From Tsukamurella sp. M9C (GTDB lineage Bacteria; Actinomycetota; Actinomycetes; Mycobacteriales; Mycobacteriaceae), in assembly GCF_020169415.1 (NCBI RefSeq), contig NZ_JAIULG010000048.1, forward strand, positions 1 through 37,988: a stretch of 37,988 nt of DNA, written 5' to 3'. Below, in pieces: positions 33,258 to 37,988 of the stretch. Position numbers and translations under genes: made by a program. A model generated the notes under the pieces. The model was not told the DNA's origin and did no database searches. It saw nothing but the letters and a program-made list of their open reading frames with translations. Position 1 is the stretch's first letter, and each line of letters opens with the position of its first letter.

Positions 33258-34631
33258 GTGGCCGATCCCGTAGGGGTACCGGTCGCGCCGGACACCGCGC
33301 TCGATCCCGCGATCCGCGCGCTCCTGGACCGGCCCGTCAACGAGGTGCTCGCCGCGCTCGGACTGCCGCCGGTGCCCACGGCGCCGGAGAAGCCGCCGCA
33401 GCAGGAACTCCCGGCGGCGCCCAAGGGGGTGCCCGAGGCCCCGCAGGTCCCCGGCTTCGACGTCGCGGGCCTGGTCAAGCCGATGACGGACCTGCTGTCG
33501 ACGTTCGGCTCGGGCAGCTTCGAGGGGCTCGATCCGTCGGCGGCGCTGTCCGGCGCGTCGAAGGCTCTGGAACAGGGTGCCTCGATGGGGATGCAGGCGA
33601 TCAGCCAGCTGTCGTCGGTGTGGCAGGGGCCCGCCGCCACGGCCGCGACGGGCAAGGGCGTCGAGGCGGCGACCGGCACGGGTCTGGTGGCGGAGCAGGG
33701 CGCCGAGCTGTCGACCGCGGTCGGCGAGGCCGCGACGGTCGTCGGCACCGGCGAGGCCGAACTGCAGGCGATCATCGACTCCTTCATGGCGGTGATCTCG
33801 GCGCTCGGCCCGTCGCTGTGGCTCCCGCCCGGCCAGGCAGCGGCCGTCGCCGCCGCGCAGGAGCACCTGGCCCACGCGACGGAGGTCGTGGCGCGCACCA
33901 AGAGTCAGCTCTCCGGGCTCAGTGCCCAGGTGGGGGCCGCCGGCCGCAAGGTGCCGGTCGCCACCCCGCCCACGACGGCGGCCACCGCGGCAGCGCAGGC
34001 CGCCGCCTCGATCATTCCCGGCGTCGTCTCCGCCGCGACCGGGGCGGTGACGGCCGTCGGCAAGCTCGCGACCGACACGGTGTCCGGCGCGGTGAAGACC
34101 GCCGTCGGCGTCGCGACCTCCGCGGGCGAGGCCCTGAGCGGGCTCGCGGAATCCGCGACGGAGACCGAGGACGACGCCGCGACGAGCACGGAAACGACCG
34201 CCACGGACGACTTCCCGTCCGCGGCGACGCTCACGGGCGGCGGCACCGGCGGGGGCGGCTCCGGCACGGGCGGCGTCGGCGTCGGCGGGCTCGGTTCCGG
34301 CGTCGGCGCCGCGGCCACGTTGTCGCAGCCGCAGTCCGCCGCGCCGGCGGCCCGCACCCCGCTGGTGGAGGGTGGTGCCCGGACGGTGCCGGCGTCGTCG
34401 GACGTCGTGTCGCGCGGAGGCATGGCGGCTCCGATGATGCCGATGAATGCCGCGGGAGCGGCGGGCGCCCGCGGCGCGTCGGCCGGCGACCACGCCGTGC
34501 CCGACTACCTCGTCACCAGCGACAACGGGGAGAGCGTGCTCGGTGATCTGCCGCTGGTCGGCCCGCAGGTGGTGGGCGACGCGCTACCGGCGGAGCAGTA
34601 CGACGAGCCGGACGTGGAACTTCGTCTCTGA
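33258..34631 (+). CDS. Long WXG-containing, Ala/Gly-rich ESX-associated protein
   Basis: 457 residues. A Pro-rich N-terminus (about 40-75) precedes a helical region with WxG in LSSVWQGPAATAATGKGVEA. Ala/Thr-rich helices, a Gly-rich repeat (about 330-355) and a C-terminal tail follow, with APMMPMNAAGAAGARG and VPDYLVTSDNGESVLGD. The tail resembles that of the PPE-like protein at 35013. It occupies the PPE position after a PE-like gene but lacks a clear PPE domain. GTG 33258 is two bases after the PE stop, without a strong ribosome-binding site. Likely a secreted or surface ESX substrate; EspB-like is possible. Confidence 0.7.
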   Translation: MADPVGVPVAPDTALDPAIRALLDRPVNEVLAALGLPPVPTAPEKPPQQELPAAPKGVPEAPQVPGFDVAGLVKPMTDLLSTFGSGSFEGLDPSAALSGASKALEQGASMGMQAISQLSSVWQGPAATAATGKGVEAATGTGLVAEQGAELSTAVGEAATVVGTGEAELQAIIDSFMAVISALGPSLWLPPGQAAAVAAAQEHLAHATEVVARTKSQLSGLSAQVGAAGRKVPVATPPTTAATAAAQAAASIIPGVVSAATGAVTAVGKLATDTVSGAVKTAVGVATSAGEALSGLAESATETEDDAATSTETTATDDFPSAATLTGGGTGGGGSGTGGVGVGGLGSGVGAAATLSQPQSAAPAARTPLVEGGARTVPASSDVVSRGGMAAPMMPMNAAGAAGARGASAGDHAVPDYLVTSDNGESVLGDLPLVGPQVVGDALPAEQYDEPDVELRL

Positions 34632-34636
34632 GAGGC

Positions 34637-34666
34637 GGAACCGTACCGGGAGCCGGTGCGTCTAAT
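34637..34666 (+). promoter_or_regulatory. ECF/SigM-type promoter of the EspC-like operon
   Basis: GGAACC (34637-34642), 16 bases, CGTCTAAT (34659-34666). This is close to the GGAAC-N16/17-CGTC consensus of mycobacterial SigM. The leader to GTG 34699 is about 25 bases and holds GGGGGGAG. Confidence 0.7.
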
Positions 34667-34698
34667 GGATAGGGACTACTTCGGGGGGAGTGCACATC

Positions 34699-35010
34699 GT
34701 GTCCGGTAGCAAGCTGAGCATGGATCCGCAGGAGGCGCGGGAGATCGCCCGCGGCATCGAGCGGATCGTGGAGGATTTGCGCGGCGCGCAGAAGCGCTTC
34801 GAAGCGCACGCCGCACCGGCCGCCACGGGCCGGGACGAGGTCTCGCAGACGGTGGCCCGTACTGCGCAGCGCATGGGGGAGAACCAACTCCGCGCAGCGG
34901 AGACCGCGGTCGCGGATCTGCGGCGCCTCGGCGAGGCGGTGTCGCGGCACGTCACCACCGTGCAGCGCGGCGACGCGGAGCTCGGCACCACCCTCGGCCT
35001 GGTGGTCTGA
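34699..35010 (+). CDS. EspC-like small ESX-associated protein
   Basis: 103 residues, nearly all helical: MDPQEAREIARGIERIVEDL, then QTVARTAQRMGENQLRAAET and VADLRRLGEAVSRHVTTVQR. Size and helix-turn-helix pattern fit the EspC/DUF2580-like group of type VII substrates. GTG 34699 is chosen because GGGGGGAG (34683-34690) lies eight bases upstream; GTG 34690 overlaps that site. Two bases separate it from the PPE-like gene. Confidence 0.7.
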   Translation: MSGSKLSMDPQEAREIARGIERIVEDLRGAQKRFEAHAAPAATGRDEVSQTVARTAQRMGENQLRAAETAVADLRRLGEAVSRHVTTVQRGDAELGTTLGLVV

Positions 35011-35012
35011 GC

Positions 35013-35966
35013 GTGCTCCGCGATCCGGGTTTCACCGGCGTCGACTGGGCAGCCCGCACCACGGAGCGGCTCGCGGGCGACCTGCTGGGCGGGGCGGGCG
35101 CACAGCCGCTCACCACCGCCGCGCAGGAGACCGCCCGTCTCGCGTCGGCGTACGGCACGGCCGCCGTCCAGCTCGACCGACTCGTGGTCCGGCTCGACGG
35201 CGCGGTGGACCTGGGTCGTGAGGAGTCCGACGTGCGTCGCACCGGCCCGCTGCCGGAGTACGCGCGATGGCTCGCCCGGCACGCCGCGGATCTCGCGGAG
35301 TACGCGGCCAAGCTCGCCGGGCAGGGCGCGGCGTACGAGACCGCGGCCCGTGCGATGCCGTCGGTCGCGGACGCCGCCCGGATCCGCACGGACCGCGAGA
35401 ACGCTCAGGCCGCTGCGGCGGCGGGCGGTGCCGAACCCGCGGTCGCCGCCCTGGTCGGTGCCGCTGCGGATTCCGAGCGCGTCGAGCAGCAGGCGCACGG
35501 CACCGCCGCGGCGGTCATGGCAGGCTTCGAGCGGGCCGCGGAACCGCTGCGCGCGCCGTGGGAGTTCGCCGCACCTCCGAAGGTGCCGGGATCACGCACG
35601 AAGCCGCCGAAGGACAAGGGAACGGGCGGATCGGGAACGAGCCGCGGTGCGGGCGGAGGCGGAGTCGGAATGCCGGCGCCCGCGCTCGGAGCATTCCCGA
35701 TCGGAGCGCTGCAGCGCGACCAGGGCGGCACCGGAACGACGCCCGCGCCGACGTCGAACACCACGTCGCCCGCCGGCCGCGGTATCCCGATGATGCCCGC
35801 CGGCATGATGGGCGCGGCCGGCGCCGCGGCCGCGGCGAAGCACGCGGCGCAGCCGACGGGCGCGGTGCCGTCCGAGGGGATCGACGACGAGGCCGACGCT
35901 TTCGTGGTCCACGCCGCGCCCGCGGTGCTCGGCGCCCACGGCGAGTCCATGGTGGAGGAGCCGTGA
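35013..35966 (+). CDS. PPE-like type VII secretion substrate
   Basis: 317 residues. The first ~180 form long helices with a PPE-like stretch: YETAARAMPSVADAARIRTD, a turn GGAEP, then VAALVGAAADSERVEQQAHG and AAAVMAGFERA, comparable to the PPE 'MP...N...GxxxP...A..E..Y' region. A Lys/Pro/Gly linker and a tail with GIPMMPAGMMGAAGA and a short acidic end follow. The Trp of PPE proteins is missing. Followed directly by an EspG-like gene (GTGA overlap), the dedicated chaperone of PE-PPE pairs. Confidence 0.65.
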   Translation: MLRDPGFTGVDWAARTTERLAGDLLGGAGAQPLTTAAQETARLASAYGTAAVQLDRLVVRLDGAVDLGREESDVRRTGPLPEYARWLARHAADLAEYAAKLAGQGAAYETAARAMPSVADAARIRTDRENAQAAAAAGGAEPAVAALVGAAADSERVEQQAHGTAAAVMAGFERAAEPLRAPWEFAAPPKVPGSRTKPPKDKGTGGSGTSRGAGGGGVGMPAPALGAFPIGALQRDQGGTGTTPAPTSNTTSPAGRGIPMMPAGMMGAAGAAAAAKHAAQPTGAVPSEGIDDEADAFVVHAAPAVLGAHGESMVEEP

Positions 35967-36685
35967 CCGCCCACGCGGTGGCCGCGCTCAGCGCGCGGTT
36001 CGGCACCGAGGTGCCGCCGGTGCTGTGGACGCCGCCCGACCCGCGGCGCGCAGTCGCTCCCGTCGCAGACGCGGCGCCCCAGGCCGAGCTCGACGCCGAC
36101 GAGTCCACCGCCCTGGGCGTGCTCGCCGCGCCGCAGGTGCGGATCGAGGCCCGCGCCACGGGCGCGCTGTTCACCCGGCTGTGCCTGGCCAGGTCGGGCC
36201 ACCTCACCGCGCGAGTGGTGCGCGCGGCGGGCACCGCCACAGTCGACCTGCCGCACTGCGACGGCTCCGCGGATCGGCTGGCGACGCTCGTCGCGCCGGT
36301 CCTGGGGCCGGGTGCTCCCGCGGATCCCGCTGTTGCGGCGTCCTTTCCGGCAGAGGCCGGGCGGGCGGCGCTGCGGGCGGGCGACGCGGGGGAGATCGGC
36401 GCCGCGCTGCGCGCGATCGGGGTCGACGCGGATGCGGCGCGGCTGATCGGGCGGGTCTTCGCGCGCTCGCAACGCAGCGTCGAATTCACGGTGCACGCGG
36501 GCGATCACCGCTGTGCGGCGGTGGTCGCGGTCATCGACTCGCCCACCGGGCGGGTCGTGGTGCGGACGGCGAGCGAGCCGGGCGCGGGGGCGTGGATCTC
36601 CGTCGCCGAGGGCAGCGCGCACCGCATCGGCAGGGCGCTGCGGCGCGCCTGCGAAGAACTTCCGGGGGGCGGCTGGACGCCGTGA
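35963..36685 (+). CDS. espG: EspG-like ESX secretion chaperone
   Basis: 240 residues, a little short for the family. It has mixed alpha/beta structure, with VEFTVHAGDHRCAAVVAVID followed by GRVVVRTASEPGAGAWISVA and a closing helix HRIGRALRRACEELPGGGW, as in EspG C-termini. EspG binds the tip of PPE proteins in the cytosol and keeps them soluble for export. GTG 35963 overlaps the PPE-like stop by four bases. Its presence supports the PE/PPE reading of the upstream genes. Confidence 0.7.
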   Translation: MTAHAVAALSARFGTEVPPVLWTPPDPRRAVAPVADAAPQAELDADESTALGVLAAPQVRIEARATGALFTRLCLARSGHLTARVVRAAGTATVDLPHCDGSADRLATLVAPVLGPGAPADPAVAASFPAEAGRAALRAGDAGEIGAALRAIGVDADAARLIGRVFARSQRSVEFTVHAGDHRCAAVVAVIDSPTGRVVVRTASEPGAGAWISVAEGSAHRIGRALRRACEELPGGGWTP

Positions 36686-36754
36686 CCGGGGACGGCGCGC
36701 ACCATCCGGGTGCGGGCCGACGGTGCCGGCACGTCCGGCGGGAGGAGTTGTGAC

Positions 36755-37054
36755 ATGGCAGGGACCAAGGCCGAACTCGCGGCGATGAAGACCGGCGCCG
36801 ACACGCTGGACGACCTGGGGGCGCAGATGAAGGCGACCCTGAGCCAGCTGCGCGGTGACGTGGAGGCGACGCAGGGGGTGTGGGCCGGTGCGGCACAGGT
36901 CGCCTTCCTCGGCGTGATGGCGCGGTGGGACGAGAGCGCGGCGAAGGTCAACACCGCGCTCGTCGACATCAGCACGATGCTCTCGGGCAACACCGCGAGC
37001 TACCGCGCGCAGGAGGAGGAGAGCACCTCCACCATCACGGCACTCAGCCTCTGA
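36755..37054 (+). CDS. esxU: EsxU-like WXG100 protein
   Basis: 99 residues: helix, WAG turn (Trp43-Gly45 in TQGVWAGAAQVAFLGVMARW), helix, and YxxxE (Tyr83-Glu87 in ASYRAQEEES), the type VII export signal. The WGG-helix-DRW pattern is like M. tuberculosis EsxU. GGAGGAG (36741-36747) precedes ATG 36755. Expected to pair with the next product as a heterodimer. Confidence 0.88.
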   Translation: MAGTKAELAAMKTGADTLDDLGAQMKATLSQLRGDVEATQGVWAGAAQVAFLGVMARWDESAAKVNTALVDISTMLSGNTASYRAQEEESTSTITALSL

Positions 37055-37086
37055 CCGCATCCGAGAGACATAGGGGGACTACAAGC

Positions 37087-37380
37087 ATGAGCGACATGAT
37101 CCGATACGACTACGCCACCATCCGGGGCGCGCTGGACGACATCGCGCAGCGCACCACCGTGCTGATTCAGCAGGCCGACGCGATCCGCACCGAACAGAAC
37201 AAGTTCGCGACCGCGTGGGAGGACCCCGAGTCCGCGACCGCCTACCAGGCGGTGCAGACGCGGTGGAACACCGGCTTCGAGGACATCAACGACCTGCTGA
37301 CGCGGGTCAAGACCGCGGCCGAGAACGCCGTGGTGTCCATGCAGCAGACCAACTCCAAGGCCGCGGCGGGGTGGCAGTAG
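37087..37380 (+). CDS. esxT: EsxT-like protein lacking the WXG glycine
   Basis: 97 residues: YDYATIRGALDDIAQRTTVL, turn ATAWEDPESATAYQAVQTRW, then a second long helix ending KAAAGWQ. The turn is Trp44-Glu45-Asp46. M. tuberculosis EsxT likewise has WTR in place of WXG and ends AGAWAR, so this is the EsxT partner. No YxxxD/E is present at the end; the signal would be carried by the EsxU partner. GGGGG precedes ATG 37087. Confidence 0.88.
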   Translation: MSDMIRYDYATIRGALDDIAQRTTVLIQQADAIRTEQNKFATAWEDPESATAYQAVQTRWNTGFEDINDLLTRVKTAAENAVVSMQQTNSKAAAGWQ

Positions 37381-37396
37381 CCGCACCACCGCACGC

Positions 37397-37434
37397 GAGC
37401 GGGCCCGGCAGCCTTCCGGCTGCCGGGCCCGCTC
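37397..37434. terminator. Bidirectional terminator after esxT
   Basis: A perfect 17-bp stem (37397-37413 with 37418-37434; GAGCGGGCCCGGCAGCC on the left) and loop TTCC, followed by GTCTTCC. It separates the convergent esxT and EccE-like genes. Confidence 0.88.
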
Positions 37435-37444
37435 GTCTTCCGCG

Positions 37445-37988
37445 CTACGCGACGAGCCGCAGCGTCGCCGCGCCACCGTCGGTGCGCACGGTGAGCATCC
37501 CCGGCAGGGGCTGGCTGAGGACGACGTCGGCCTCGGTCACGGGAGAGATCCCGGCCTGCTCGATCCGCCACACCGTTCCCGAGGGCTCCACCGCGCCCGG
37601 GGTCAGTCCCGCGGCGGTGCCGTCGAGCACCGTCACCGTGTAGTCGCCGGGGCCGAGCTCCGCGAGCTGCTGCGGGTAGCGCCAGCCGGAGATCCACAGG
37701 TGGCGAGGCGATCCCACCCAGTTCACGAGCGGCTGCCACATCGCCGGCCGGCCCGTCACGATCAGCACCCGCGCACCGGTGGCGACGGCCCGTTCCACGA
37801 GCTGACGCGCCGGATCGTCGGCCACGGCGGCCCAGACGGTGCGCACGCCCCGGCCGTGCAGCCGCGCCGCGACCGGTCCTCCGGGCGCGTCCGAGCCGAG
37901 GATCTGGCCGCAGCCGCCGAGCGGGACGTGCACGGCCCCGAGCGCGTCCTGCGGGCCGGTGGCCTCGTGATCGCCGCGCCGCCCGGCC
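37445..37988 (-). CDS. eccE: EccE-like type VII secretion protein, partial (5' end outside window)
   Basis: About 180 C-terminal residues are visible and the frame stays open to the window edge. The blocks HVPLGGCGQILGSDAPGGPV, GRGVRTVWAAV, RAVATGARVLIVTGRPAMWQ and the end ADVVLSQPLPGMLTVRTDGG resemble the cytosolic C-terminal domain of EccE proteins, the peripheral ring component of ESX translocons. TM helices would lie in the missing N-terminal part. In M. tuberculosis ESX-4 lacks EccE, while M. abscessus ESX-4 has it. Family assignment is from pattern memory. Confidence 0.6.
   Translation of the reverse strand, partial: AGRRGDHEATGPQDALGAVHVPLGGCGQILGSDAPGGPVAARLHGRGVRTVWAAVADDPARQLVERAVATGARVLIVTGRPAMWQPLVNWVGSPRHLWISGWRYPQQLAELGPGDYTVTVLDGTAAGLTPGAVEPSGTVWRIEQAGISPVTEADVVLSQPLPGMLTVRTDGGAATLRLVA

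Noticed and set aside
1-37988. CRISPR arrays, tRNA or rRNA genes, insertion sequences, prophage
   Set aside because: No regularly spaced repeats, cloverleaf sequences, transposase motifs or phage genes were seen on either strand.

Overview
The window is about 38 kb of high-GC chromosome from an actinobacterium of the order Mycobacteriales. The evidence is mycobacterial-type ribosomal proteins (S8 beginning [10 protein letters not shown], a GTG-started SecY beginning VLSA, a long L17), many apparently leaderless genes, and a type VII secretion (ESX) locus next to truA. Tsukamurella or a close relative fits best, but that assignment is inference. No rRNA, tRNA, CRISPR array, insertion sequence or prophage was seen.

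Layout. 1-2155: a partial winged-helix-like gene coupled to a DUF559 nuclease-like gene, then a VapBC toxin-antitoxin pair. 2358-3787: rplN-rplX-rplE-rpsN, the first part of the spc ribosomal cluster, closed by a terminator. 3957-9631: six non-ribosomal genes that split the spc cluster (PAP2 phosphatase-like membrane protein, membrane-anchored protein, secreted glycoside hydrolase, membrane protein, OsmC, DoxX-like). 9927-15528: the cluster resumes from its own promoter with rpsH-rplF-rplR-rpsE-rpmD-rplO, then secY-adk-map. 15588-19609: regulators and accessory genes (MerR/TipAS regulator, unknown protein, ECF42-type sigma factor with its YCII partner, a duplicated gene fragment, a second VapBC pair). 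19847-22882: O-acetylhomoserine sulfhydrylase, Nudix hydrolase, infA and a secreted S1 protease. 23144-26718: rpmJ, rpsM-rpsK-rpsD-rpoA-rplQ. 26780-31029: SRPBCC protein, FAD monooxygenase divergent from a GntR-TetR fusion regulator, truA and a DedA protein. 31040-37988: an ESX-4-like module.

The ESX module is the most distinctive part. It runs: Rv3446c-like membrane protein, two YbaB-like small proteins, a PE-like protein, a long WXG-containing protein, an EspC-like protein, a PPE-like protein, an EspG-like chaperone, EsxU- and EsxT-like proteins, and, convergent at the window end, an EccE-like protein. In M. tuberculosis the esxU/esxT (ESX-4) locus has no PE, PPE or EspG. Two matching ECF/SigM-type promoters (GGAWCC-like box, 16 bases, CGTCYAAT) sit at the two transcriptional breaks in this module.

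Other sequence-level signals are: recurring leaderless promoters (TANNNT then 6-8 bases then start codon); a 14-codon mini-ORF that bridges rplR and rpsE by TGATG overlaps on both sides; a 96-base diverged copy of the end of one gene on the far side of the ECF42 operon; and an over-represented 10-13-mer (core GCACCGTCGG). No stretch over 300 bases lacks a gene. The longest gap (9632-9926) holds the rpsH promoter and a structured leader.
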